Positions 37,028 through 45,358 of a stretch of 64,000 nt of DNA are shown here, in pieces. The position numbers and the translations under genes were made by a program. Origin of the DNA: Desulfobulbaceae bacterium (GTDB lineage Bacteria > Desulfobacterota > Desulfobulbia > Desulfobulbales > Desulfocapsaceae); NCBI GenBank assembly GCA_009773475.1, contig WSXV01000004.1, forward strand, positions 151,004 to 215,003. Direction: 5' to 3'. Position 1 is the stretch's first letter. Every line of letters starts with the position of its first letter. Under the pieces are notes generated by a model. The model saw only the letters and a list, made by a program, of their open reading frames with translations. It was not told the DNA's origin and made no database searches.

Positions 37028-38066
37028 CGAGCTGAAAAAATCAAATATTCTGATTGTCGACGACAACCCGGCCAACGTTTCCCTCCTGGAATTTATTCTC
37101 GAAGATGAAGGATATGACAATGTTACCTCAACCACTGACCCCAGGCTGGTTTTGCCATTATGCCGGAAGCAGTCCTTTGATCTCATCCTCCTTGACATCC
37201 GCATGCCCTATATGAGTGGCCATGAGGTTATGGAGCAGTTGCAGAAGGAGCTTAGCGATGAGCATCTTGCCATCCTAACGGCCCAGACTGACATGCAGAC
37301 CCAGCAGGATGCCCTCAAGCTTGGAGCCAAAGATTTCGTCACCAAGCCCTTTGAACAGTGGGAAGTCATGCTTCGTATTCATAATATGCTGGAAACACGC
37401 TATTTTTACAAACAGCAGTTGATACGGGGAGATGTGCTGGAGGAAGAGGTCCGCAATCGGACGGAAGAGATCCGCCTGGTGCAGCTGGAGATTGTCCGGC
37501 GGCTTGGCTTGGCGGGTGAGTTTCGAGATAACGAGACCGGCGCACATGTGGTGCGAATGAGCCAAATCTCAGAGATCATTGGCCGTGGTGCGGGCCTGGA
37601 TGAAAAAACCTGCGAACTCATTCTGTATTCCAGCCCCATGCATGACATCGGCAAAATCGGCATCCCTGACAATATCCTTCTCAAACCCGGCAAGCTCAAT
37701 GGAGAAGAGTGGGAAATTATGAAGAATCATGCCCAAATCGGCAGGGATATCATCGGAGACTATCCGGCCGACATCATGTGGATGGCTGGAATAATTGCCC
37801 TGTCACACCATGAAAAATGGGACGGCAGCGGCTACCCGCAAGGACTCAAAGGAGAAGATATCCCGATTTACGGGCGGATCGCCGCGATCAGCGATGTCTT
37901 TGATGCCCTGCTTTCACGGCGCCCCTACAAGGAGCCCTGGCCGCTCGACAAGGCCGTTACGTTAATCAGGGAAGAGGCGGGACGACATTTTGACCCCCGT
38001 CTGGTCCAGGTCTTTGTCGACAATCTTGATGAAATTCTGGCCATAGAAAAGAATAATGCGGATTAA
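36987..38066 (+). CDS. HD-GYP response regulator, c-di-GMP phosphodiesterase
   Basis: 359 aa. A receiver domain (NILIVDDNPANVSLLEF; phospho-Asp in LILLDIRMPYMSG; Lys in FVTKPFE) is joined by a short coiled coil to an HD-GYP domain. The metal-binding motif MHDIGKIGIPD and the signature HHEKWDGSGYPQGLKGEDIP are intact, so it should hydrolyse c-di-GMP. The ATG at 36987 follows AAGGAAA and overlaps the kinase 3' end; a longer frame adds 28 unlikely residues. It is the presumed output of the upstream sensor cluster. Confidence 0.93.
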   Translation: MTENNLTANPSLDDELKKSNILIVDDNPANVSLLEFILEDEGYDNVTSTTDPRLVLPLCRKQSFDLILLDIRMPYMSGHEVMEQLQKELSDEHLAILTAQTDMQTQQDALKLGAKDFVTKPFEQWEVMLRIHNMLETRYFYKQQLIRGDVLEEEVRNRTEEIRLVQLEIVRRLGLAGEFRDNETGAHVVRMSQISEIIGRGAGLDEKTCELILYSSPMHDIGKIGIPDNILLKPGKLNGEEWEIMKNHAQIGRDIIGDYPADIMWMAGIIALSHHEKWDGSGYPQGLKGEDIPIYGRIAAISDVFDALLSRRPYKEPWPLDKAVTLIREEAGRHFDPRLVQVFVDNLDEILAIEKNNAD

Positions 38067-38086
38067 CAAAGAGGATCAGGAGGCCA

Positions 38087-39028
38087 TTACATTCCTGCTT
38101 TCTGCAGACTGGAAAGTAACTCTTCCGCCTCTGGGGTAAGTTGGGCTGGAACCTGGACTCCGAATTTCACATAGATATCGCCACGATGGCCCAAGGGCCC
38201 ACTGGGCAGTCCGTGTCCTTTAATCCGCAACCTGGCATCGTGCTGGATCCCGGCAGGAACACTGACCGAGAATTTTTTTCCCTCCAGAGTCTCAACTTCA
38301 ACCTTCGTTCCCAGGCAGGCATCGCTGAATGGGATTAGTTTTTCACAAACAAGGTCATCACCCTCTCGGGTAAAACGCTCATGCTTGCTCTCCTCTACCT
38401 TTAAAAAGAGGTCTCCGGGAGGCCCACCCTGAGGTGATGGAGCGCCTTTCCCCTTCAGACGCAGTTTTTTTCCGGCCTCAATTCCCTTGGGAATCTTGAC
38501 CGTGACATTCTGGCTCGCTCCATTGGTCCGCAGGGTGATGTTTTTTTCAGCACCATGCATGACGTCTTCAAGGGTCACAACAAGCTGATAGGTCAGATCA
38601 TGCCCCTTCTCAGGCTGATGGCAGCCGCCTGATCCACAGCCACCTGTTCTCCCGCCGCCGGCCTGTCCAAAAAAGGATTGAAACGGTTGCCCGCCGCCCC
38701 CGCCCATATTGGTACGGAAGTTTCTGGAACCACCCCCCGCACCGGCGCCAAATTGGCGGAGAATATCGTTTAAATCAAAGTTACGGAAGATATCTTCTTG
38801 GGAATAGCGCTGATGAAAATCAGTGGATCCGTAGGTATCATACTGTTTTTTCTTTTCCACATCCGACAGAACGGCATAGGCCTCATTGATCTCTTTGAAC
38901 TTGGACTCAGCTGTTTTGTCCCCCTGATTCTTGTCGGGGTGATACTTCAAGGCAAGTTTCCGATAGGCTTTTTTAATTTCCGCTGGCGTAGCTTCTTTCG
39001 TCACACCTAATGTCTGATAATATTCCAT
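38087..39028 (-). CDS. cbpA: DnaJ/CbpA-type co-chaperone
   Basis: 313 aa, class II J-protein. The J domain occupies residues 2-68 with the HPD motif in [13 protein letters not shown] glycine-rich stretch (about 92-140) contains GGCGSGGCH, a four-residue-spaced Cys pair, but there is no full zinc-finger domain. C-terminal substrate-binding domains follow ([30 protein letters not shown]). It stimulates DnaK; dnaK is not in the window. It is convergent with the HD-GYP gene with 20 bp between stops. The symbol is by architecture only. Confidence 0.9.
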   Translation of the reverse strand: MEYYQTLGVTKEATPAEIKKAYRKLALKYHPDKNQGDKTAESKFKEINEAYAVLSDVEKKKQYDTYGSTDFHQRYSQEDIFRNFDLNDILRQFGAGAGGGSRNFRTNMGGGGGQPFQSFFGQAGGGRTGGCGSGGCHQPEKGHDLTYQLVVTLEDVMHGAEKNITLRTNGASQNVTVKIPKGIEAGKKLRLKGKGAPSPQGGPPGDLFLKVEESKHERFTREGDDLVCEKLIPFSDACLGTKVEVETLEGKKFSVSVPAGIQHDARLRIKGHGLPSGPLGHRGDIYVKFGVQVPAQLTPEAEELLSSLQKAGM

Positions 39029-39093
39029 AGTTCACTGATGTTGAAACAGATTATCTGATAAAAAAAACGACTATCCCTTTTTCAAGTGTCTAA

Positions 39094-39110
39094 CCCCGAT
39101 AAACGGGATA
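39094..39110. promoter_or_regulatory. 17-bp near-palindrome, copy B
   Basis: Exact second copy of CCCCGATAAACGGGATA (first at 23754-23770). It lies 65 bp upstream of the dnaJ-like start codon, in the opposite strand sense relative to the gene, which matters little because the element is nearly palindromic. It is flanked by GTCT and AGAC, extending a possible hairpin. Confidence 0.45.
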
Positions 39111-39113
39111 AGA

Positions 39114-39154
39114 GACTTGCAGATTATTTTCTTGAAAAAAACAATCTGCAAGTC
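39114..39154. repeat. 12-bp inverted repeat upstream of dnaJ-like gene
   Basis: GACTTGCAGATT (39114-39125) and AATCTGCAAGTC (39143-39154), exact reverse complements with a 17-base AT-rich centre. The place, between ssb and the dnaJ-like gene, fits a regulatory hairpin or operator pair. Confidence 0.6.
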
Positions 39155-39220
39155 CCTAAAAGATAGGATTCCATAGCTGATCAGTCAAGTCTATCCGCAG
39201 GGATATCATTTCCTATTCGC

Positions 39221-39268
39221 TTAAAACAAGAAAGCGGAATCCTGAAAGATTCCGCTTTCTTGTTTTAA
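39221..39268 (-). terminator. ssb terminator, perfect 21-bp stem
   Basis: Arms 39221-39241 and 39248-39268 are exact reverse complements (top-strand left arm TTAAAACAAGAAAG...) around CTGAAA. On the minus strand the hairpin ends in TTGTTTTAA, 24 bp after the ssb stop, so an intrinsic terminator for ssb is likely. Confidence 0.8.
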
Positions 39269-39292
39269 AGGGGTGTACGCTCTTTGAAAGAC

Positions 39293-39724
39293 TTAAAATG
39301 GCACATCATCACGCGAACCGCCACCTGAAGCCCCTGCTGGTGGTTCAGGATAATCATTCATCCCGCCCCCTCCGCCATAGCTCTCATCTCCTGCTCCCCC
39401 ACGCGGGGTGAGCATCTTCATCACACTGGCAATAATCTCGGTGGTATATTTATCATTTCCGTTCTGATCCTGCCACTTTCTGGTCTGCAGCTTTCCCTCA
39501 ATGTAGACCTTCGAGCCCTTATGCAGATATTCGCCACAGGTCTCGGCCAGCTTTTGCCAAGCGACAATGCGATGCCACTCTGTCGTCTCCTGCATTTGTC
39601 CTTCCTTATCCTTCCAGCGCTCAGTGGTTGCCACATTAAAGCTGGCCACGGCAGTACCGCTCTGGGTATAACGAATTTCCGGATCTTTTCCGAGGTTGCC
39701 AATAAGCATGACTTTGTTCAGCAT
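39293..39724 (-). CDS. ssb: Single-stranded DNA-binding protein
   Basis: 143 aa. The OB-fold covers residues 1-105 ([36 protein letters not shown]), followed by a glycine-rich flexible linker and the acidic protein-interaction tail DDVPF. It forms tetramers on ssDNA in replication and repair. A strong hairpin follows the gene. Monocistronic by context. Confidence 0.97.
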   Translation of the reverse strand: MLNKVMLIGNLGKDPEIRYTQSGTAVASFNVATTERWKDKEGQMQETTEWHRIVAWQKLAETCGEYLHKGSKVYIEGKLQTRKWQDQNGNDKYTTEIIASVMKMLTPRGGAGDESYGGGGGMNDYPEPPAGASGGGSRDDVPF

Positions 39725-39893
39725 AATTTCTCCAGCTTCAGGTAAGGGAATGATAGTTCGATCAAAAGACAGGACAACCCCTGAAAAAGAGCCAGTTTGG
39801 CTGCCTGCCTGTTTTCAACAACTACTCTTCTTACCATATCATGGCAGTATTCTTCCAGAAGAAAATAGAGCAACCAAGATTCGCCTCAAGGGA

Positions 39894-41024
39894 TCACTGA
39901 CCTGTATTTAGCACCGTCTGATCCAGCATATATGGAATGCCTCCCCGCTCATCCGGCACATAGCCCATGACCTCACGCCAGATTTCGTCACTCTCCATGC
40001 AGAAATAGATGCAGGTATTGGCATGAGCCCTGCTCTTTAACAGATTATAGATATGCTTATACAGTTCCACCCGATGGGGACGAAAATATCGGCTTTTTCC
40101 ATCCAGTCCTTCAATAAATTCCTCACAATAAATACGGGACTGGGGAAATCGCCTGGTGCCGATGTTCTTGAGGGACGGCAGATAGCGCAAGGCCCCCATG
40201 GAGATCCAGACAATGCTTGCGGCCGGCACGGTATCAAAGAGCCGGGAAATGGTCTCCGCATAGCCCTGCTGCCAGCCTTCATGCTCAATGATGGGATCGA
40301 AATGAAAGGCCAGCTTGTATCCCCACTCCGCACACTGCCTTGCTGCGGCAAGCCTTTCAACAACTGTTGCTGTGCGCAACTCTTCTTTTGCCATGATCGA
40401 GGTGCTGTTGAGCGACCAGGCAACCACCGTGCGCCCCTTGTGCTCAAGCCCTTCCAGATTCTGGATCACCACGCTCTTGCTCTTGAGCTCAAGAATCGCC
40501 TGGGGTTGATCGGCCATGAAGTTGACCAAGGCTCGACTAAGATGGGTGAAACGGTCGAGGGCAAGGGAATCGGTAAATTCGCCGGTGCCAATGCGGAAAA
40601 AACGGCTAGGTTCGGCCGCAAAGGCAGCGCTCATCTCCGCAAACATGTCTTCAATATTGACGAAAAAAGTGAGCCATGGCTTGTTCAAATAGGCCTGCAG
40701 AATGCAGTACACACAGTCCATGGGGCAGTTCATGCCGATATTTAATACTTGATAGTTGCAACAGCGATATTCGCGGGTGCCGGGACAGGGCTTAAAAAAC
40801 TGGCCCCGATTCCGGCACAAAAGCAGATGTTTTTTACCAGCCGTCAGATTGGCAGGATAAGAGCCCGGCACCACGTCCAGATCCTGATAGTCTGGAATCA
40901 CGGTAAAGGGCAATTGCGCCCGCGCCAGAATTTCTTGGGTAAAAGGAAGCTCCAGACAGGATTCTTCCACATGGATCTCTTTGACAAAGCGGGAGGGATC
41001 CCCCCACGACGGATTCTGTGACAT
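39894..41024 (-). CDS. SplB-like radical SAM protein (spore photoproduct lyase family)
   Basis: 376 aa. The radical SAM cluster motif CPMDCVYCILQAYLN (CxxxCxxC) is at about residues 98-112, preceded by the family segment KHLLLCRNRGQFFKPCPGTREYRCC. Later motifs (FRIGTGEFTDSLALD, VVAWSLNST, FHFDPIIEHEGW) match the COG1533/SPL family. Classical members repair spore photoproduct in DNA; no sporulation gene is in the window and the organism appears Gram-negative, so a different DNA-repair or modification role is possible. Extra Cys residues (RCCNY) may be functional. Confidence 0.85.
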   Translation of the reverse strand: MSQNPSWGDPSRFVKEIHVEESCLELPFTQEILARAQLPFTVIPDYQDLDVVPGSYPANLTAGKKHLLLCRNRGQFFKPCPGTREYRCCNYQVLNIGMNCPMDCVYCILQAYLNKPWLTFFVNIEDMFAEMSAAFAAEPSRFFRIGTGEFTDSLALDRFTHLSRALVNFMADQPQAILELKSKSVVIQNLEGLEHKGRTVVAWSLNSTSIMAKEELRTATVVERLAAARQCAEWGYKLAFHFDPIIEHEGWQQGYAETISRLFDTVPAASIVWISMGALRYLPSLKNIGTRRFPQSRIYCEEFIEGLDGKSRYFRPHRVELYKHIYNLLKSRAHANTCIYFCMESDEIWREVMGYVPDERGGIPYMLDQTVLNTGQ

Positions 41025-41208
41025 TGATACCTCAACCGGACAAGACCGGTGTTTTATAGAAAATTAACTGTTAAAAAAAATCTCCGCTTTGCCAAGGGGT
41101 CATCATCAGGTAGAACCTTGCCCTGACAACCTCCATGTCTACTGTAATCACAGTAAGAAGCATATCGATCAGGCAAATTCAAGACAAACAATCAGTTCCA
41201 TAAAATCA

Positions 41209-42036
41209 TCATGACCCCAGCCCCAGATACATTGCCCCTTCCTCAGCCCTGCCGTGCCTGACACATCCCATGCCATAGACCTGACTCTTCCTGCGCCTTT
41301 CTTCCAAAGCCATCTCATACTGAGTACTAGTCAGGGAAGTTTGTTCAAGAAGACGGGAAATGGCCTTAATTCGCAGCTTGTCCATCCCCACTCGATACTG
41401 AAAAGATACCTGATCTTCCCGCCCTCCTTCCTTGATGGTCAGTGGCTGATCTATCAGAAGAAATGGATACCTTGCGCTGACTCGCAGCCAGAGCTCATAG
41501 TCTTCGCAACATGGAAGGTCGGCTGAAAACAGGCCGACCTTTTCAAAAAGCTCCTTGCGTATCATGACCGTGGACATCCCCACCACGCACAATTGCAGGC
41601 AATGATCGAAGATCTCACCATGCCTCGGTAAATGTTTTTTTTTCTGATTGAGATGTACCCCCATCCGCAGCCACTGTTCACGGGTATGGGATATCAGAAA
41701 CTCAGGGCACTCCTCCATGGCCTTGAGCTGAGTGGCCAACTTTTCTTTTCGCCAATGGTCGTCGGAATCGAGAAAGGCTAGGAGCCCGGATTGCGCATGA
41801 GTGATTCCAAGATTCCTGGCAGCGGCCGGCCCCTGATTTTCCTGATACAAATAGTGAATGGGAACGGGACTCTGTTCGCATAAGCTGTCAACAACAGCCT
41901 TGGTCCGGTCGGTGGAGCCATCATCGACCACAAGAATCTCTTGGCAAGGGTGGGTCTGGGAAAAGACGGAGCAGAGGGCTCGTCCGATAAAGTCTTCCCG
42001 ATTATAGGTGGGGATTATCACAGAAATTGTAGGCAT
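41209..42036 (-). CDS. Glycosyltransferase family 2
   Basis: 275 aa, GT-A fold. It shows ISVIIPTYNREDFIGRAL, the VDDGSTDRT nucleotide-binding motif, the GPAAARNLGI loop and the metal-binding LDSDDHW. A C-terminal helical region is rich in charged residues. No membrane segment. The acceptor is unknown, but surface polysaccharide or LPS is usual. It stands alone between the SplB-like gene and rng. Confidence 0.88.
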   Translation of the reverse strand: MPTISVIIPTYNREDFIGRALCSVFSQTHPCQEILVVDDGSTDRTKAVVDSLCEQSPVPIHYLYQENQGPAAARNLGITHAQSGLLAFLDSDDHWRKEKLATQLKAMEECPEFLISHTREQWLRMGVHLNQKKKHLPRHGEIFDHCLQLCVVGMSTVMIRKELFEKVGLFSADLPCCEDYELWLRVSARYPFLLIDQPLTIKEGGREDQVSFQYRVGMDKLRIKAISRLLEQTSLTSTQYEMALEERRRKSQVYGMGCVRHGRAEEGAMYLGLGS

Positions 42037-42141
42037 AAATAAAAGAACCTTGAAGAAATCATGACAACCGTGCTTCCCATTATCATTTGATCAATAGCTG
42101 GTTACCATAAAAGGAAGTGGCAATTTAAACTCGAAATAATG

Positions 42142-42147
42142 TATAAT
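42142..42147 (+). promoter_or_regulatory. Possible -10 box for rng
   Basis: A perfect TATAAT lies 71 bp before the rng start codon, in an AT-rich run. The -35 region is poor (best TGGCAA, 18 bp upstream). Reported as a weak candidate only. Confidence 0.3.
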
Positions 42148-42218
42148 ACTTTTTTTTCATTGTTTTCACCCCCTATCAGCCTCTGATTTGACCTTTTAAT
42201 TTTTCCTGACATTCCAGC

Positions 42219-43751
42219 ATGAGCACAGAAATACTTATTAATTCTCTGGGTTATGAGACAAGAATCGCGCTTGTTGAAAACACCCAGCTTGTCGAATTTC
42301 ATATCCAGCGACCGTCTACCAAAGGACTGGTCGGTAATATCTACAAAGGGCGGGTAGTCCGGGTTTTGCCTGGGATGCAGGCGGCATTTGTCGATATCGG
42401 CCTCGAGAGAACAGGGTTTCTATATGTGGATGATGTCTTTATTTCCACCAATGAACTTGATCATCGCTTGCTTGGCCATGAACATCAACCCTGCGGGAAA
42501 TACAATTTCACATCGTCCTCCGCTGAAAACGAAGGCCAGCCTCTTTCCGGCATGAACATTGAGGATCTGCTACGCGAAGGACAAAACATTACCGTCCAGG
42601 TGGGCAAAGAACCCATCGGCAGCAAAGGTCCCCGGCTCACTTGCCACATCACCCTGCCTTGCCGCAATCTTGTCTTCATGCCTCTCACTGACCATATCGG
42701 CGTCTCAAGAAAGATCGAAGATGAGACCCTACGTGAGGCGCTGCGTGAACGCATTGAAAAGCTCCGTCCTGCCGGAACTGGATTTATAGTGCGGACGGTG
42801 GCCGAGTATGCCGACATGGAGGAACTGGAGGCCGACATGGAATTTCTCCTGCACCTGTGGAGTGAAATTCTCGACAAGACCTCCAACTCATCCTCTCCTG
42901 CTTTGATTTATGAAGACATCGACATTATCTTTCGTTCCGTCCGAGACCTGTTCACATCCGATGTCAACAGCCTGATCGTTGACAACAAGGAAACCCATGA
43001 TAAATTAGTAAATTTTATCAGGATATTTGCCCCGGATCTACAACATCGAATTTCCTTTTACCAGGAGAAAATCCCGCTTTTTGAGGCATCTGGAATAGAA
43101 ATTGAGATCAGCAGGATCATCGAGAAAAAGGTCTGGCTCCGCTCCGGCGGCTACATTATTATTGAAACAACCGAGGCGCTCACGGTCATCGATGTCAACA
43201 CCGGGCGCTTTGTCGGCAAGACCGATCTCCAGGAAACCATCTTCAAAACCAACATGGAGGCAGTAAAGGAAATTGCCTATCAATTACGTCTTCGGAACAT
43301 TGGCGGAATTATCATTATTGATTTTATCGATATGGCCGATGAGCCGCACCGCCAGGAGCTGCTCTGTTCGTTCAAAGAAGTGGTCAAAAAAGATAAGAGC
43401 AAGATCAATATCCTCAAACTCTCAGAGTTCGGCCTGGTCCAGATGACCCGCAAACGAAGTTGTGAAAATCTCAATCAACTTCTCAGCGAGCCTTGCTATT
43501 ATTGCGCCGGTGAAGGTCGGGTCAAATCAAGACGGACAATCTGTTATGAAATCTTCCGCAAGATTTTAAGGGATACAGAGAAGCATCAGGGAAATGAAAT
43601 TATCGTCAAAGTACATCCCCGTGTTGCTGATATGGTCCTGAAAGAAGAGGAACAGGTAACCCTTGAGTTGGAACAAAATACTAAAAAACGCCTTACAATC
43701 ATTCCTGACAAGGGCCTGCATATTGAAAAATATGAAATCTCCTGGCAATGA
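42219..43751 (+). CDS. rng: Ribonuclease G/E family endoribonuclease
   Basis: 510 aa, RNase G length, lacking the long scaffold tail of RNase E. The S1 domain holds the N-terminal third (GNIYKGRVVRVLPGMQAAFVDIG), with an unusual insertion at about residues 85-125. The catalytic Mg-binding aspartates are in VIDVNTGRFVGK and IIDFIDM, and the Zn-link is CYYCAGEG. It trims rRNA and degrades mRNA. It is divergent from the glycosyltransferase and 135 bp before the M23 gene. Confidence 0.94.
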   Translation: MSTEILINSLGYETRIALVENTQLVEFHIQRPSTKGLVGNIYKGRVVRVLPGMQAAFVDIGLERTGFLYVDDVFISTNELDHRLLGHEHQPCGKYNFTSSSAENEGQPLSGMNIEDLLREGQNITVQVGKEPIGSKGPRLTCHITLPCRNLVFMPLTDHIGVSRKIEDETLREALRERIEKLRPAGTGFIVRTVAEYADMEELEADMEFLLHLWSEILDKTSNSSSPALIYEDIDIIFRSVRDLFTSDVNSLIVDNKETHDKLVNFIRIFAPDLQHRISFYQEKIPLFEASGIEIEISRIIEKKVWLRSGGYIIIETTEALTVIDVNTGRFVGKTDLQETIFKTNMEAVKEIAYQLRLRNIGGIIIIDFIDMADEPHRQELLCSFKEVVKKDKSKINILKLSEFGLVQMTRKRSCENLNQLLSEPCYYCAGEGRVKSRRTICYEIFRKILRDTEKHQGNEIIVKVHPRVADMVLKEEEQVTLELEQNTKKRLTIIPDKGLHIEKYEISWQ

Positions 43752-43886
43752 ACCCTTCCGACATTTAAGCCAGCGGTAGTATCCATCTGGAGGTCTCTTC
43801 CCGTGACATATTAGCCGTGCGTCGGCTCACTCAGTCAATGATTCACCCTGAACAAAATTAACAAGAAAAAAGGAGTACGGATTTTC

Positions 43887-45278
43887 ATGGCAGCCCAACA
43901 AATTAAAAAACAAGGTGCAAGCAAAAAATTGCTGCAGCCATTTCTTCTACTTTGCATCGCCGCCGTGGTCGTGGTTATGGTCGTGGGAGCATTGACTATT
44001 TTTGAAATGGAAAAACCGGTTGTTTCAATAAATGAGATCCCCGATTATATCGGCACAGACACTACCCTTGATTTTACGATCACCGACAAGAAAAGTGGAC
44101 TGCGCAGCATCCGCATTGCCCTGAACCAGAATAATCAGGACAAAGAGGTCTTTCGCACTGAATATCCCCGTCAAGGCTATATGGGTAATGCCGGGCCTGT
44201 TGAAGTGAAGGAAAAACAGGTCATTGATCTCAAAAAGCTTGGCCTAAAAGAAGGGGCTGCGGAAATTATCATTGAGGTACGGGACTTTTCCCTATGGGGA
44301 CTTTTTCAGGGAAATCTGAATCGTATAGTCAAAAAAATCACCATCGACACCAAGCCTCCCAAAATCAGCCTGCTCCATGCCACCCGCTATTTGAAGCAGG
44401 GCGGCGCCGGCATTGTGGTCTATCAGACCTCAGAAGACACCGTCCATCACAGTGTTCAGATCAACGGCAATTCCCATCCGGGATTTCCGCTCAGCAACGG
44501 CCGACCACACACCTATATCGCCTATATCGCTCTGCCCTATGAAGCTACGGCGATAGTCGATGCGAAGATCATGGCGGAAGACCCGGCCGGGAATAAGGCC
44601 GGAGTTCCTTTTACCAGCACCTACAAAAAAGCCAACCAAAAGCATGACTCCATCACCATCAGTGATGGTTTCCTCAACACCAAAGTCCCTGAGTTTGAAG
44701 AACATTATCCAGAGATGCAAGGGAATATCATAGAAAAATATCTCTATACCAACCGGAATTTGAGAGATATCAACAACGCGAAAATTCATGACCTGTGCAA
44801 GTCCCCCAGTCCAGACCGGTTCTGGAAGGGCGCCTTCCAGCGGATGCCGGGCAGCCCCAAGGCTGGGTTCGCCGATCATCGCACCTACCTTTACAATGGC
44901 AAGCCCATCGATGAGCAGACCCATCTGGGCGTTGACATCGCCTCCCTGGAACGGGCTGAAATCCGGGCAGCAGAGGCCGGCAAGGTCATCTTCACCGGAT
45001 ACAACGGCATCTATGGCGAGATGGTGGTCATCGATCACGGCCAGGGAGTTTTCAGCCTCTACTCCCATCTCAGCCAGATTAATGTGACGATGGACAGCAT
45101 GGTGGATACCAGTACCGTCCTCGGCCTCACCGGCACCACCGGCATGGCTGGCGGCGATCACCTCCACTTTTCCATGCTGATCAACGGAGTCTTTGTCAAT
45201 CCGGTGGAGTGGTGGGATCCGCATTGGATCGGCGTAACCATTACCGAACCCCTGGCTCTGTCCAGTTCTTCCAAGTAA
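43887..45278 (+). CDS. M23 (LytM-type) metallopeptidase, membrane-anchored
   Basis: 463 aa. One N-terminal membrane segment (residues about 18-40) places a long beta-rich region (about 50-320) in the periplasm. The M23 domain (about 340-445) has the zinc ligands in HLGVDIAS (HxxxD) and HLHFS (HxH), so it should be an active peptidoglycan endopeptidase. The ATG follows AAGGAG. The likely role is cell-wall remodelling; no division genes are next to it. Confidence 0.92.
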   Translation: MAAQQIKKQGASKKLLQPFLLLCIAAVVVVMVVGALTIFEMEKPVVSINEIPDYIGTDTTLDFTITDKKSGLRSIRIALNQNNQDKEVFRTEYPRQGYMGNAGPVEVKEKQVIDLKKLGLKEGAAEIIIEVRDFSLWGLFQGNLNRIVKKITIDTKPPKISLLHATRYLKQGGAGIVVYQTSEDTVHHSVQINGNSHPGFPLSNGRPHTYIAYIALPYEATAIVDAKIMAEDPAGNKAGVPFTSTYKKANQKHDSITISDGFLNTKVPEFEEHYPEMQGNIIEKYLYTNRNLRDINNAKIHDLCKSPSPDRFWKGAFQRMPGSPKAGFADHRTYLYNGKPIDEQTHLGVDIASLERAEIRAAEAGKVIFTGYNGIYGEMVVIDHGQGVFSLYSHLSQINVTMDSMVDTSTVLGLTGTTGMAGGDHLHFSMLINGVFVNPVEWWDPHWIGVTITEPLALSSSSK

Positions 45279-45358
45279 CGTGCATTACCGTCCCTTCGTC
45301 CTCCTTCTTTAAGGGGATTCAGAAAAAAGAGGGCCGCAAAGAGACAGGTTGTTACAAG

